64,000 nucleotides of DNA from Haemonchus contortus. Its lineage: Eukaryota > Nematoda > Chromadorea > Rhabditida > Trichostrongylidae. The notes below the pieces were generated by a model. It ran no database searches. It was not told where the DNA came from and was given only the letters and a program-made list of their open reading frames with translations. Below are positions 1 through 12,165 of this stretch, in pieces. Within the stretch, counting starts at the first letter, position 1. The number at the start of each line of letters is the position of its first letter. Where the stretch lies: the NCBI GenBank assembly GCA_000469685.2, contig LS997566.1, forward strand, positions 31,057,496-31,121,495. Reading direction: 5' to 3'. A program made the translations under genes and the position numbers.

Positions 1-181
1 GGTGACCGCTTGAGAGATTCTCATATCACATGCAGCCACCAGTTCTGGATACTGTCGTCAGCCTCGTCCTCTGGGTTTTTCTTTTTTGTTCATCAGTCAG
101 GTCTACAGGTATCCAGAAATATTAGGTTGTAACATAAGTTCGTAGAGTTTTTCACAAAGATTTCTCTGAACAAAAAGCAAT

Positions 182-1010
182 AGTTGCAATAATAAATTAT
201 TAAATAAGTTATTATAATAATCAGCCAATACACGAATTGTTTGGCGACCATCTTCCTTCAATAGTACCTCCAGACGCTCTTGGTCGAATTCTGTAGGTAG
301 TCCGCTTCGAGGCGTGTCTTCAAGTTCAAAGTCGCCTATTTCAAGCTTTGCGAACCATTTTTGTGCAGTAGACACACCTACAGTAGCGCTCAAAAGTCTT
401 CGGTGAAACGCTTAGACACTTTCTCGTTCATAACTTTTTTGTTTGTAGACCAAAACGTGCAAAATTTGGATATGTTTAACTAGAGCCTATTTCACCCTAC
501 CCAACATTATTTGACAGCGAAGCTGCAATATCTACAGATCGAGCAATGTGTTTGTTGCGGTAGCAGATTTTGCTAAAACTAAAGTTGTTGATGTCTGCAC
601 TTATTCGCACCCCATATGCGTTTTTCTCGACTATTGTGTTCGGCATTACCGCTCGTACACCTGAGACATGACAAAAACGAAGGAGGTTTTAGAAGGACCA
701 TCATCTGTATTTTCAGTCGATTTTATTTTCATGCCCTTTGGAAAATCTGGAACACGATCAGATTGCACGCTAATGGTGGTAAATATGCACAATACACCCA
801 CGCTCCAAATATAGAAATTTCGCATGAATAGATCCAGTAGGGAAGGGGTTACGACTGAAAAGTACGGCTGACGAACTATTTCACCGAAGACTTTTGAGCG
901 CTACTGTATGTAAGACACCTTCCCTGTACACACTGCATATCTCCCGATTTTTTCGGCAAGAAAAGCAAATGTCGAAAAAGCTGATTTTTTTCCTCCTAGA
1001 TATTCCATTT
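182..1010 (-). pseudogene. mariner transposase N-terminal remnant, split
   Basis: Two minus-strand pieces belong together. The first, just right of 907, reads into ICSVYREGVL. The second, left of 381, continues VSTAQKWFAKLEIGDFELED and then a PRSG-like linker and a stretch ending near ADYYNN. This is the helix-turn-helix DNA-binding region of mariner transposases, with the W-F-x-K-[FL] and D-x-PRSGxP signatures. The 381-906 MITE sits exactly between the pieces. The DDE/D catalytic domain is absent: after ADYYNN the sequence is A/T-rich and runs straight into the terminal repeat. It is non-functional. The apparent ORF that starts MSATVG begins inside the MITE end and is not a real start. Confidence 0.8.
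381..906. mobile_element. TA-flanked MITE, copy 1 (526 bp)
   Basis: The ends are inverted repeats starting CAGTAGCGCTCAAAAGTCTT and ending with the complement ...GAGCGCTACTG. TA lies on both sides (379-380 and 907-908). A second copy with the same ends and a similar interior lies at 11432-11955. There is no credible ORF inside, so it is a non-autonomous Tc1/mariner-type MITE. It is inserted inside the mariner transposase coding remnant. Confidence 0.88.
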
Positions 1011-1182
1011 CTGAGCCAGAAAAAAGACGAGCAATTAAACTTCCCAAAAAAACAGATAGAACAGTTTTGTAGAGGAGAAAAAGCTCTTTCGAATGAACGT
1101 ATACACTTTGCAAAAAAACAAAACAAGTCGTTGCAAAATAACTCTAACGCAAAACTCTACGAACTTATGTTACAACCCAATA

Positions 1183-1823
1183 TTACACGAGCCGGTCTCA
1201 AACCACAATTGAACTTGACCTCGAAATTACCCATTGAAACATATGAAGTCTGAAAAATGGCTAATCCTGCCTCGAAGCTATGCCATTTCTATATAAATGC
1301 TGGTTCCAAGAATAAAATCTTGCAGTTTTTGAACCTATAGAAGAACTTAAATACCTTCACAGCTATTTTCTAACCTTTCTAAAAAACATCTTGATAAGTT
1401 AATTTTCTTTGAAAGTCAGCCTGAGAGAAAGAGGACACGATGGGACTCTTTGACGTCATCTTCATTGTATACAAGGGCGTTTAGTACCGTATTCCGTTGT
1501 CTCCGATTTTCTAGTGAAAATAACACCTCTTTTGATTTCTATATTCAGGCCGCGACTGTTTCGACTATGACCTTTCCTAACGCCATTGAACATACTGGAG
1601 CTCTGTGAGGAGAGTCCCAAAGCAAGTTATAGGAGTACAGGTAGTCTCGTAGAAATAGTGTCATTGAAAAAGTCGTTCTCAGATGGCAAATTCATTCTGT
1701 ACTTTTCGCCAAGGGGCGATTTTCCGTCGTGTGCTTCATCCAAGTCGAGGGATTGTCAGTTGCTGGATCAGTCATAGGAATATATGAACCAAACATAGCA
1801 TATATGTACATTCAATGGCGTAG
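1183..1823. other. no gene seen
   Basis: A unique-looking A/T-rich stretch between the mariner and the first dispersed-repeat copy. ORFs are short and show no family signature. No terminal repeats or RNA structure were recognised. Confidence 0.5.
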
Positions 1824-2003
1824 GTGTGGTAGTGACAAGGGAACAGTGCCACAAACGCATGATAGGGAGATTGAATCTCGGATTGGCACCCGCTTGGGGC
1901 CACCAAACCTTCCATCTCTTCGCACTTGGTTAATCGGTACCAGACTCATTTGATAGGATGAAACGGCTGGCTTGCACATCTACTGACCATCGCAATTCAT
2001 TAC
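1824..2003 (+). repeat. short dispersed repeat family, copy A
   Basis: Part of a six-copy family in this window (also near 2290, 4290, 9168, 14196 and 27608). Shared blocks are a GAATCTCGGAT-like start, a CCAACCAAGCCTTCCATCCC-like block (here CACCAAACCTTCCATCTC), GGTACCAGACTCATTTG followed by GGATGAAA, and CTTGCACATCTACTGACC. This copy is diverged and stops before the GAATGGAAGT block. It is a SINE- or MITE-like short repeat of unknown origin. Confidence 0.7.
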
Positions 2004-2289
2004 AATCCGAAACGGAAATGGTAGACGTCGAAGGTTTCATCTTCCATCCCCAATCCTCTAGGATTAACGTGCCGAACAGTAAAATCATACCATTTTGAAA
2101 TCGCTATTAGCCAACGTAGGAATACCCTAGTGACCACAAGTAAATGAACGCGAAGAGTAACAAACAAATATCCATTTTGCGCTGGATTTGTAGCAGAGAA
2201 GCGAGGAACAACAAGTCGTTTGAGAGTTAGGAAGGCAGTTTCTAAAGTATGTGTCATAGATGTTTCACTCGTAGGTCTTGGAGGGAGGG

Positions 2290-2552
2290 CGATGCGATGT
2301 ATTGGCATGTGATGCACTGTCACTAAGGTTCGAATCTGGGACCCATTCACCCAGACCAACCAAGACTCTCACCCCTTTAGGAAGAGTAATTGGTATCAGA
2401 CTCGTTTCGGAGGATCAAAGCACTGGCTTGTACATCAGCTAGCCACTGTGTAAGTCATTGTGTATGCTACATACTCGCTGAAACCACCACCATTCTGAAT
2501 GGAAGTCGTGTCCAAAAACGGGATTGAGTGTCCCAAAGGCTTTTACCTTCCT
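2290..2552 (+). repeat. short dispersed repeat family, copy B
   Basis: Carries the full set of shared blocks: GGTTCGAATCTGGGA near 2328, ACCAACCAAGACTCTCACCC, GTATCAGACTCGTTTCGGAG, CTTGTACATCAGCTAGCCAC, CATTCTGAATGGAAGTCG and a closing ACGGGATTGAGTG...TTTTACC. It lies 300 bp downstream of copy A in the same orientation. The GGTTCGAATC block resembles a tRNA B-box. Confidence 0.75.
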
Positions 2553-4289
2553 CTAATTCTCGAAGGCCTTCAGGCGCAGTGTACTTTACTTTGCTCTTCA
2601 ATGAAAGAAGATAATGATGGGCATCTGGGAGCCTTTCATGCAATCAAATAAAGGAACGGCTATTCAAGATGTATTTCCTTTGGATAAACATAAAATGAGC
2701 TGTAGTTGGAACTCGTTCTGAGTGGTTACGCAGAGGTTCAACGTTGCATGCCATATTCACCTCAGCGATCACGTGTGATCAGGCCAACAGACTCTATTAC
2801 AAGGAGAACCGGTACAAAATTTGATAGAACCTTTTGTGTACTCGTTCAAAGTGAGAAGAATGTGCTTTGTTAGTTGCATCTATTCGGAGAAGGTAGAGTG
2901 CCTAGCTCTACCCACAAGGACTGATCAACGAAGAGAAATTTTTTTGCTCTTTGGGAAAGAAAGAAGGAGCTGCTTGTCGGGGAAACCAAGGAAAAGCATC
3001 TGTTGAAAAGAGTAGTCAAGAAATAGTTGGTGGGTCTGAGTGGGTGGAAGCGATTTCAGTGGGTGGATTAGTAAGTGAATGATGGCGAAGTCCTCATTGG
3101 TATGCCAGACTTACATTGGCCTTCGAAAAGGTTGCGGTCGAGTCTCGACCGATGACATTACCCCTGGCGCCATAGTTTTGAGAGAATCATGCTCAAGCTA
3201 GATGTATAGAGAAGGAAATAATTATACAATTAGAGGAGGTACACCTACAACTTACTTTTTCCGTTTTGTCGTGCTCTTAATCGGAAACAAAACTGATAGC
3301 TCAATTACACTCTATAATCGCCAGCGAAGAAAGGGAAAATTAAGTTTGAGATCGTAGATAAAGCTCGAAAAGATCAAAATTAAGAAGATTAATTGTTTTC
3401 CCGCTCCTGTACTACTATGACGGACTTCCCAAAAAAATGAATTAGTGATTATTATTTCTAACACAGAGAGGTAACACGTCTGACAACAATCTTCCGGTAG
3501 ATTCCGTGATCGACCTTCCAAGGGGAGGCAATTGACACCCGACTTTCAGAGAATGTCTAAAACATCGACCAAGTCACTGGGCTTGTCTTCGAAGTCGCTT
3601 AAAGGCCGAAATCATCGTAGGGTGTTTGATCTTGGATATTTAGGGCTAAAACCAAACCATGTCTGACTGCTTAATGTGCTTACCCTGAATAGGCATCGGA
3701 ATAGGCTCTCTTTACTTAGCTCGTGTTCATACTGATTTTGAATAGGTCGGTGGTAGCCGTTGGTCGATCGTGTCTTTGAAGCGAGGTCATTCTTTCAAGT
3801 GAGTGCCAGCCTAGCTGAATTTACTGGTATGTGTCCCTTACTGGGGCAACTTTATAGGAAGTGTAGTGCTACTGGTCCTACACCTTAGTGAGGTCTGCCA
3901 GAAAAACATCAGCGTTCTGGCATGCTACAAGCCCTACTCGTCCCCTTTTGTAGCCATATTTGTTCGAATCATTGCTGGTTTTGGACGAGTTTCCTGCTCT
4001 CTAGAAATACAATCTCTAAAATCAGTCAACCGAGTAACTGACAACAACTACTACTATCTGTAAAGGTGAAAGGATATCACTTGCTTTCCGGCACAAGAAT
4101 AACTTTGCTCGCTTTATACTTCTCTTTCCGATTGGAGTATAAAACGAGTCAGATTATTTCTGCATGGGGGGATGGAATATAGCCATTAATCATGTTCTCG
4201 CCTTATGAAAATTGTGCTAAAAGGAGAAAGAACCGTGTCTTTGGCATCGCTGAATCTCGTCTGTGTGGGAAACGCCTCCGCATTCGTCT
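2553..4289. other. no gene seen
   Basis: About 1.7 kb of low-complexity-poor, gene-free sequence. The ORFs are short, overlap on both strands and match nothing recognisable. No inverted or tandem repeat stood out. Confidence 0.5.
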
Positions 4290-4465
4290 TCCATTCAGAA
4301 TCATAGTCGCAGTCTGCCTATACAGCGAATTGTGGTGGCAAGCCAACGTACAGGTCAGTAATTTTATTCTCCCAGACGGGTCTGGTACCAATTGATTGAC
4401 CCCGGAGAGCGGAAGCTCTGTATGGCCCAACCAAGTATCGAGCAGGGAACTGGGCCATGCGTATG
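4290..4465 (-). repeat. short dispersed repeat family, copy C
   Basis: Reverse-oriented copy. On the plus strand it reads CCATTCAGAATCATAGTCGC, then CCAACGTACAGGTCAG, ATTCTCCCAGACGGGTCTGG, ACCAATTGATTGACCCCGGAG and CCCAACCAAGTATCGAGC, the complements of the blocks in copies B and E. The 3' end beyond the GAATGG block is poorly conserved. Confidence 0.72.
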
Positions 4466-5189
4466 ATAGAGCGTCAATTACCACAACACCTCCCTAAAAA
4501 TGTGGTATTGAAGAATTTCGTGGGCAACATAACTGCTAAATCTGGGAAGAGCCTGAAACATTGTTGGGACACTTGCAATTCGCAAGAAATAGTTCGCTAT
4601 TTCCAGAACTTCGCTAAATTTTTCTGCAAGACTCAAGAAACGTTAGCATATTTCAAAAAAATTTTACATCGAACGATAGATTCCGACTGATGGGTGTCCC
4701 CTGGTGGACTTTTCGGCTGCCCACCCTATAACTCTCCAGAAGAAAATGAGCATTCTAACAAGAACATGAGAGGGAAGGAAAGGAAAGTTGCTATTTGTAG
4801 ACCAGCTCTGCTGGCCACAGTTACGATGCAGGACCCTGCAGAGTCGAGAGAATGTTTACTACCACACTGGGCTGCTTATATAGGGGAAGGATTTCTGATC
4901 CTTCTTATTCTTCTTATCCTTCTGATTCTTCTTATCCTTTTACTGATATCTTACTTCGTCGTAAATCTTTGTGCCAATCGGTAATACCCTGAAACCGGTG
5001 ATCCCTCCTCACAACCCCACGTAGTGACCGATGGGTCACTCAACCGATGGGAAGTTCGGCATCGCCTACTCTACCGTAGTCGTTCATTTCTTCACATATT
5101 CCGACGCATCACTTACTAGAACCACTGGCACCTCTGGGTGATAGTGAGCCACTGTTTCCACACTTGTCAGCTTCTACTTAATAGCCTGA
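4466..5189. other. no gene seen; short pyrimidine microsatellite
   Basis: No coding sequence is supported. At about 4890-4945 there is an imperfect run of CTTCTTATC/CTTCTTATT units, which gives the apparent leucine/isoleucine-rich ORF on the plus strand. That ORF is a microsatellite artefact. Confidence 0.55.
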
Positions 5190-5600
5190 AAGACCTACAT
5201 TTGTTTTCTTCCATTGCCACTCTTCAAATCGGATCCCAATTTTTTACGTGATTCATTCAGTGGGGCGACCAATGTCGCCAACCTTGGTACACACTTACCA
5301 TAGTACTGTACCATACCTAAATAGGACTCTAATTCCTTCCAATTTTTCGGCTCTGGCATATTCAAAATAGCCCTTAACTAATTCGGCGACGGCCTCGTGC
5401 CATTTGCGTCTACCACATGTCCCAAGAATACTATTTCATTCTTGAAAAATTCGCACTTCTGCCTCTTCAGCCAGAACCCAGCCTCCTTGAGCCTTCTTAA
5501 TACCTTATCTAACTTTTCTAAACGGGTTTTATCGTCGCGAAAAGTGACCGGTGTGTCATCGAGCAAAATTTCGCTGAAAGAACGGTCGCATTGGAATATT
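5190..5600 (-). pseudogene. Ty3/gypsy reverse-transcriptase fragment
   Basis: The minus strand reads from LLDDTPVTFRDDK (the reverse-transcriptase active-site box, normally Y/F-x-DD) through LEKLDKVLRRLKEAGFWLKR, KCEFFKNEIVFLGHVVDANG and a downstream ILNMPEPKNWKELESYLGM and YYGKCVPRLATLVAPLNE. This is the order found in Ty3/gypsy polymerases: active site, thumb, then the connection to RNase H. The residue before LDD is not tyrosine, an in-frame stop follows RPSPN, and both ends are missing. It is a dead fragment of an LTR retrotransposon. No LTRs were identified nearby. Confidence 0.85.
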
Positions 5601-6291
5601 CATGCCTAAATTTGTTCTTTTTCTCTAAATTTGTGAACATACTTCCGGGAGACACCATATTTGCTGTGTCAAAGGCTCATCAACAGATCAGAGTGCTTAC
5701 AAATTACGTTAGAATCGCCATTTCATGACTTAATCTCTTGATTTTCAACGGTTCCTGGAATATGCTATCGAAAATGCTATTTTCAAGCTAAATGGTCAGA
5801 CAGGGCTTCTCGACGAAAGAACACCTTATTTCTGAAAATGCTCCACTATAAATGCTACAGTATCCGATGGGATACAGTATAACTTTTATAGTTCTATTTT
5901 TATTGGTTTTTTCTATCGGATAAATAAAGGGCTTGCTCTATGTCTAAATCACACCTACATAGGTTTCACCTATTCCATGAAACGAACAAATACCATTCTG
6001 ATGCTATCTCGACAACACTGACAATAGACAACCGTTTCGAGTTAATTCCGTCAGCGTTTTTTTCAAGTGAACTATTGCGACAATGAAGTTAGCGCCGTCA
6101 ATGGACCATCAAAAACTCTACATTTGATACATGGATTAGAAACAAAAATTTGTAACAAATGTGTAAATGCCGATTGGGTAAGGAAATGTCGAGACAATGA
6201 CGGTGACGCCATCTTTGGCGACCATCCTCGTCAAACAAGCTTCAAGCATTGTCAAACCTTGTGGTTCCTTACAGCTCATGGATACATACTA
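5601..6291. other. no gene seen
   Basis: Flank between the gypsy fragment and the next mariner. Nothing recognisable as coding or repeat sequence. Confidence 0.5.
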
Positions 6292-7110
6292 GGGTGTCCA
6301 TAAAGTTCGTTGGCCATTTGTAATCAGCGTCGCGTTACGCAACGCGATGTGATTTTGCATAATGATTTCGCAATACTGAAAGTACTCGTGACGGGCTATC
6401 TTCTGAGCTAACTAGCTCTAAAGTTCCTTTCCTGCTCTTCTCACAATGAAGCAGTGAAGACGAGTGATAGTTACCACCATCGCCGATGTTTGGTGGACTA
6501 CTACACTCTGGGCATCTTCAGACGTCAGGCCACGACCAGGATGCGTCAGCAGTTTGGTAAAAACATCCTTTCTAAGAACTGGATGTCGGAATAGTGGACT
6601 CGCTTCACCAATGGAAACTATGGCATCGAAGATATGCCGAGGTTCAGCCATCGTCGATCGACCACAACAGCATCTTACCCAACAATGCCAGAGTGACGGC
6701 AGAGACCCTCTCTAAAGAGTTGCAGGAATTCAAGGTGAAAGCTGCCGCCTTGTCCCAGAAACTTGCAAATCCGTGGTTGCTCTGAGCCCTCGAACGCGCC
6801 CTCACAAAGCGAGAGATACTCAGGCCGTCGTGGACAGGCTGGGCATCAAGACGGTCACGCATCCACCGTATAGTCCGAACATCAGTTCATGCGATTACCA
6901 CATCTTCCGATCCATGCGAGATTTCGTGGACGGAAAACAGCTAAAGAACGAGCGCGACCTCGGGGACGTGATCGAGGACTGGGCCGAGTCGCTGCTGGCC
7001 GGCTTTTGGGAGAATGGAGTTGCCTCTCTACCCGATCGTTGAATAAAGGTGGTGGGTATGCATGGAGATCGTATCATGGACCAGTAAGCCAACGAACTTT
7101 GTGGACACCC
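6292..7110 (+). mobile_element. mariner-family element, 819 bp, internally degraded
   Basis: Inverted terminal repeats GGGTGTCCATAAAGTTCG (6292 onward) and CGAACTTTGTGGACACCC (ending 7110) extend inward for about 23 bp with one mismatch. TA flanks both sides (6290-6291 and 7111-7112). The element is shorter than the usual 1.3 kb, so part of the transposase gene is gone. Ends and flanks are direct observations. Confidence 0.92.
6560..7041 (+). pseudogene. mariner transposase, frameshifted and deleted
   Basis: The best part is a plus-strand frame from about 6783 to the stop at 7041: SPRTRPHKARDTQAVVDRLG, then a HPPYSPNISSCDYHIFRSM box and a C-terminal tail ending ASLPDR. This matches the mariner DDE/D catalytic C-terminus (ARPHxAR, then PPYSPDLAPSDYHLF). 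Upstream, small pieces in changing frames (RFTNGNYGIEDMPR, SSIDHNSILPNNARVTAETL) fit the mariner N-terminal DNA-binding region. The central catalytic stretch between them is missing and there are several frameshifts, so no active transposase is made. Confidence 0.85.
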
Positions 7111-7112
7111 TA

Positions 7113-9167
7113 ATAACGCTTCCACTTTAGACGTTCCAGTTGCACTCAGAGAACCGTCCGTGGGTCGTCGTCATGAGCTCAGCAGCATTTGACTATCATA
7201 ACACAGACATAACATCAGATGTATGCAATGGAAGCTGAGGGTACATAGGAATAATTACATACGAATAGATAGTATCGATAGCGGTTATTTAAATCACACG
7301 TAGAAAGAACTGGAGTGTGATTACGAAAAATTATGGATAAAATGAAAAAAAAGAGTGAGAAGGATGAAATTAAAAAAGGCTCAGGATCATTGACCCAAAT
7401 GAAGGAGCAGTGAACAAATATATTGTTTTATGCTTCGATTGACTCAAATGTAAGGTCTTCACGAGTTGGTTTGGCTTTACCCGAACGAGTTTTTGGAGGT
7501 TCTTCACAGTCAACTGCATCGCACTGCTCATTCTCAATTATGATAGACACTTCTGCCTTTGAATCGTTCTCGTAGCACTAGGGTTTTCCTTGATTATGCT
7601 TGAAAACGTGAATAACAATTCAACACAAGCAGACGACGTCGGGCATCACTAACCAAGTTCTACTGCAATACGGATCCGTCTGGAGGTCCTGACCAAGCGG
7701 TAGAGGATTTGCGCTGGAGAATTACTCGAAAAGCGACGTGCCCACATATGCCATCATTATTCTCCCGGTACAGGTCAGATTCAGTCAGCCTCTCAAAACT
7801 GCACCATTGGGATCCAATCGCAGAGTACAACGTGCTCTTCGTACGTGAAAAGGTTGCTTTTTCATTCAGACTGATACTCATATACTTGAAAGAACACCGT
7901 AATCAGGGTGTGACTCATTGTCAGAAGGAGAGACCGGCAAAGTCGTGTTCCCGCAGGGACGCCAGCTGTACCGAGTTGTAAACTCCTGTAGTGATCTCGA
8001 TAGAATATTTCACAAGAGGAATTTTGTGTACGAAATCTGCTGAAAATGAGGTTAATTCAGCAACAAACAAGATTATAGGTGGGGATCGTTTGCGTCGGTA
8101 CTTGATGCCAGATTTAATTTAGCAAAAATGTTGGGAAAGATATGAAAGTCGTGACGGACGAACTCTTATTAACTGCGAGCTTTTCGTTGCCTCCAAAATT
8201 CACCGAAAAAATAGGAATCGCTATAAACCCTCGGGCATGAACAGCTTGAATCAGCGTCCGATAGAGGAACAAAGGTGAAGTCTGTTAGTGGCAACTAATA
8301 CATTTTTGGGTTGCGTCTTCGCCTTCGACTTCATTCGAAACTTATCGACAGTTCGAATGGGTATTCAGCTTATCTAATGTATTGCGGTAGTCAACCGAAC
8401 TTCATGTGAAAGCGTTTATACTTCCAGAGGAGGCTGGTGCAAATTAAGTGACTCCGGAGGCATAGGAGGCTTGCTTAGTATGAATGATTACCTATACACG
8501 CTTTGATTTTCGGGCCATGCATGAGTGATAGTGGGCTCCCGGCAATTGAAGACAATTTGCAAACGTTTTGCATCGGAAAAATCACTACTGTGGCGGCCGA
8601 CGTTGTACAGATGACAAGAACCAACTATATTTGGTCACCACATAAGTAGGAACAGCTACAAACAACAAAGATACAAAACAGAGATTGAGGTAATTAAATA
8701 TTTTTAGCATCACGTCATAATGCTCACTTCAGAATTACTTGTAGGTATTTCTTGAGAATAAAAACATTCCACTCGATCGAGGGGATGCGGGAGACGGGCA
8801 GTTGGTCAGGGTTGACGACCTCATTGCACCTCAGTTTTCTTCACTAAGTCACTATAGCTACTTCTGTTTAAAATTATGAAAAATGTAGGTGATAGGGTGG
8901 CGGTCGATGGGCGATCCCTGGTATTATCTTTAACAGACTATGATTCAGGAACAGGAGCATTTCATAGAATATAGTCTGAGTAACTATCTTCGAATATAAA
9001 AGAAAATCAAGTAGGAATTGGTGAAAGGTGAAAGTCTGAACTATAGAAGACAGGCGTTAACTACTACTTACGATTGCCAAACAAAAGCATAGAGAGGGCT
9101 CCTTCTCATTCATTCTATCACGGATAGGGGTAAGGTCTTCATTGTTAATCAATCCTTTTTTACAATC
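7113..9167. other. no gene seen
   Basis: Two kilobases with only short scattered ORFs on both strands and no domain signature. No terminal repeats were found. It may contain exons too short or too unlike known families to see by eye. Confidence 0.45.
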
Positions 9168-9370
9168 TATTTCCATTCAGATTCGTAGTGACAGTTTGAA
9201 TGCGTGTGTAACCTGTGCACAATGGATTGTGGCAGCCCTCCCATGCATATGTCGGTGCTTTTATCCTCCCAAACAAGTCTAATTAATCGACCCCGGTGGG
9301 ATAAAAGGTTTGGTTGGCCTGGCTAAGTATTGATTCCGATCCAAGTACTGTGCCTGTGCGCCATTTTCGG
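9168..9370 (-). repeat. short dispersed repeat family, copy D
   Basis: Reverse-oriented copy: TTCCATTCAGATTCGTAGTG, GTCGGTGCTTTTATCCTCCC, AATCGACCCCGGTGGGATAA and TTGGTTGGCCTGGCTAAGTA on the plus strand are the complements of the family blocks. Confidence 0.75.
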
Positions 9371-11431
9371 CCCGTTTGCCTCTATCACCAACCCATCTAC
9401 ATGCCTACAACTCGGAAAAGTATTACAAGACCAGCGCATGCTTGTTTAGTGAGCTTCTCAAGTCTTAACCCCTAAGAAAGGTGACACAACGGAGTGTCAG
9501 TAAGCAAGTGTTAAGTTTCGATAGATCTTTCATCTAATTGATTTGCAGGTAGTAGCATAATTGATTACTTGTACCGGATCCTGGCTTTTATCAACACGAT
9601 GACAACATTGAAACAATTGGCGGTTTGTGTTATTCTGAGAATCACATGTACCATCACAGAAATTAATAAGTGATGCCTCGTGGAATTTCAATTCGCCGAA
9701 TGAATAACGTTTTTAACAGTAAAGGAGTGATTAATTCTGGGCATAAGCATAACGCAGATGAGCACAGGAGAGCAGTAAATGCTAATTGTTTCTCGAAAAG
9801 GGCGGTTCTTTCATTAGCATGATATAATTATTTCAATTTATTATTGGATAGATTTTGACGATTACAGGCAATTAACGGCCATGAGAGCTCCAGACCATTC
9901 CTCTGTTCCATTTTCTTCACATGTTTGCTCGTTCCCGCTTCCTTCCTTTCCTTAACTCATTGCCCGACTGCATGGCCCGCCGGTGGGCCACACCATACCG
10001 TGTTCCTGTAGTATTTATATTATTTATCAAGTGTTCTTATTATTTTTTCCATTGGTTTCAAGTATCAGCTGAGCTCACGGCCTTCTACAAAATCTTGAGG
10101 CATTGTGATCGAAGAATCATTCATTTTCAACTACACTTATAAGAGAAATTAGAAGTCAATGTAAGGACAGTGTAAAAGGCGCGATCGCCAATGGGTTAAT
10201 ACTAGTTTGATCCAGTACAAATAGTAGCGAAAAAGGCAAAAGACAAAAAACTTTCGGCATCCTCATCCTTATACTCACCATCCATCGTTGTGAGCTTACA
10301 ACACTCATGTTTCTTTCTCGAATTTCAACAACCTCGCGGTCTCATTTGGAGAGTTTGTCATGACAAAAGCCATCGACAACGCTGAAAACGCTGTCCCGAC
10401 ACTTCCCTGTGATGATTGTGAACAGAGAAGCCTGTGAGAATCTCAACAGATAGTCACTTCCTTCCTACACCATACTCTCTCGCGATCCCCCTACCCTTCA
10501 GCTCGTGACACAATAACATAAGGCAGTAAGGATCTACAACCAGCAAAAGTAACGCTCACAGGACCAGAGAAGGTAATGAGGGTTTAGAGTGGAATGATTC
10601 AAGTTTGGTTCATTTTGCAGATTTTTTTTTTTGCTGTATCCTTTGACATTTGTGCATCTATCATATGGTTTCGGTTTTTTTTTCTGTGCATGAACGACAC
10701 TACTCGTCCCCCACCCGAGTTACTTGAGAGTAAACGAAAACTGCAGGTTTAAATTTTTGCTGATTTTTTGGGATTGTGCATATAATACGCACAGGTTCGA
10801 TTCTTCGATGTTCTGAATCCCAATGTAGCAGCAGTAGCCACCAACACCCAACTCGACATCATTTTTCAGTGTGGTAGTTTAACATAATGTCACTGCCCGT
10901 TTCACGTGCTGTCTAGGCTCAGGTAATAAACTTGTCTGTCACTCTATTCACTTACATTATCGGATATGAAATTCTGTGGTACTCCTTCCTTTCTCTATTG
11001 AGCGAGATACGGACGGTAACGGTTGATTTCCGGGAATATTGCTACCGTAACAAAATATTTATTGATATTGACATTTTCATATTAAGAGGGGCTGAAGTGT
11101 CTCACTGCTTTCTCATCACTTCCATATTAGGTACGAAATTCCATCCACCATATGAAATCTCGAACCGTGCTCCAGGCCGTAGGTTCGGGCCGCTTACCCG
11201 ATCTTCAGGCCTTCGCACACGTTCTGATAGATGTCAAGTGCATGGCCGACAACGACGTTCCAAATAGGATTCCTTTTGAAGTCTTCTGCCCTCGGATCTT
11301 TCGACTAAGGTCACGTTTGTCCGTTGAAAGTAACTCGATAGGGAAACATTCACTCATTATGAATCCTTACTGAGAACGTACTTTATGTTGAAAAACTTTA
11401 GTCGGAATATCTCAATAAGGTGTTACATATA
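9371..11431. other. no gene seen
   Basis: Gene-free by inspection. The longest ORF, 111 codons at 10932 on the plus strand, shows no domain and no splice or leader context, so it is not called. Confidence 0.45.
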
Positions 11432-11955
11432 CAGTAGCGCTCAATAGTCTTCGGTGAATTGCTTTGACACTTTTTGGTTCATAACCTTTTTCGTAGTAGA
11501 CCAAATAGTGCAAAGTTTGGATATGTTCAACTAGAGCATATTTCACTCTACCCAACACAATTTGACCGCAAAGCTGCAACATCCACAGTTATAGCAAGGT
11601 GTTTGTTGCGGTAGCAGATTTAGCTGAAAGTACAGTTGTTGACATCTGCACCTATTCGCACCTTATGTGCGTTTTTCTCATCTATTGTGTTCGGCATTAC
11701 CGCTCGTACACTTTAGACATGGCCAAAGGGAAGAATTCCAAGAAGGAATAATGTCTGTTTTTGAACTGATTTGGAGTTCAAGCCCTTTGGGATATCTGGA
11801 ACATGATCAGATTGCAGGTTAATAGTGGTAAATGTTCACAATACATCCACGCTCCAAATATAGAAATTTCGCATGATTAGATCCAGTAGGAAAGGAGTTA
11901 CGTCTGAAAAGTACGGCTGAAAAACCATTTGACCGAAGACTTTCGAGCGCTACTG
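11432..11955. mobile_element. TA-flanked MITE, copy 2 (524 bp)
   Basis: Same ends as copy 1 (CAGTAGCGCTCAATAGTCTT and the complement ending GAGCGCTACTG), flanked by TA at 11430-11431 and 11956-11957. The interior is collinear with copy 1, for example the shared GTGTTTGTTGCGGTAGCAGA and GTGTTCGGCATTACCGCTCG. No coding capacity. Confidence 0.9.
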
Positions 11956-12165
11956 TATATGCGTCTTGGGACAACAAGATACAGACTTTAGACGGGAAGG
12001 GGGCAGTAGGTCGGCTAGGGGACTGCCCTTAATGCAATTCAGGTCTCACTGGCATACTACATATAGCTATTTGTGGTGATATCGGAGAAGAGCATCCCTT
12101 ACGGTATAATATTAATGACTAGGCTGAATATTAGGAATCCGTATATTGTTTGTTTGTTGTTGAAA

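Larger units (their letters stand above)
122..1180 (-). mobile_element. mariner element interrupted by a MITE
   Basis: The two ends are inverted repeats of about 30 bp. The left end starts TTAGGTTGTAACATAAGTTC and the right end is its complement ending ACAACCCAA. Both are flanked by TA (120-121 and 1181-1182), the mariner target duplication. The inside codes on the minus strand for the N-terminal part of a mariner transposase and holds a second transposon at 381-906. Without that insert only about 530 bp remain, so the element also lost its catalytic half and cannot move itself. The TIR and TA flanks are read directly from the sequence; the family call comes from the TTRGGTTG-type end and the transposase fragment. 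Confidence 0.88.

Noticed and set aside
4694..4984. Leucine/isoleucine-rich ORF resembling a membrane segment
   Set aside because: The hydrophobic run is an imperfect CTTCTTATC microsatellite.
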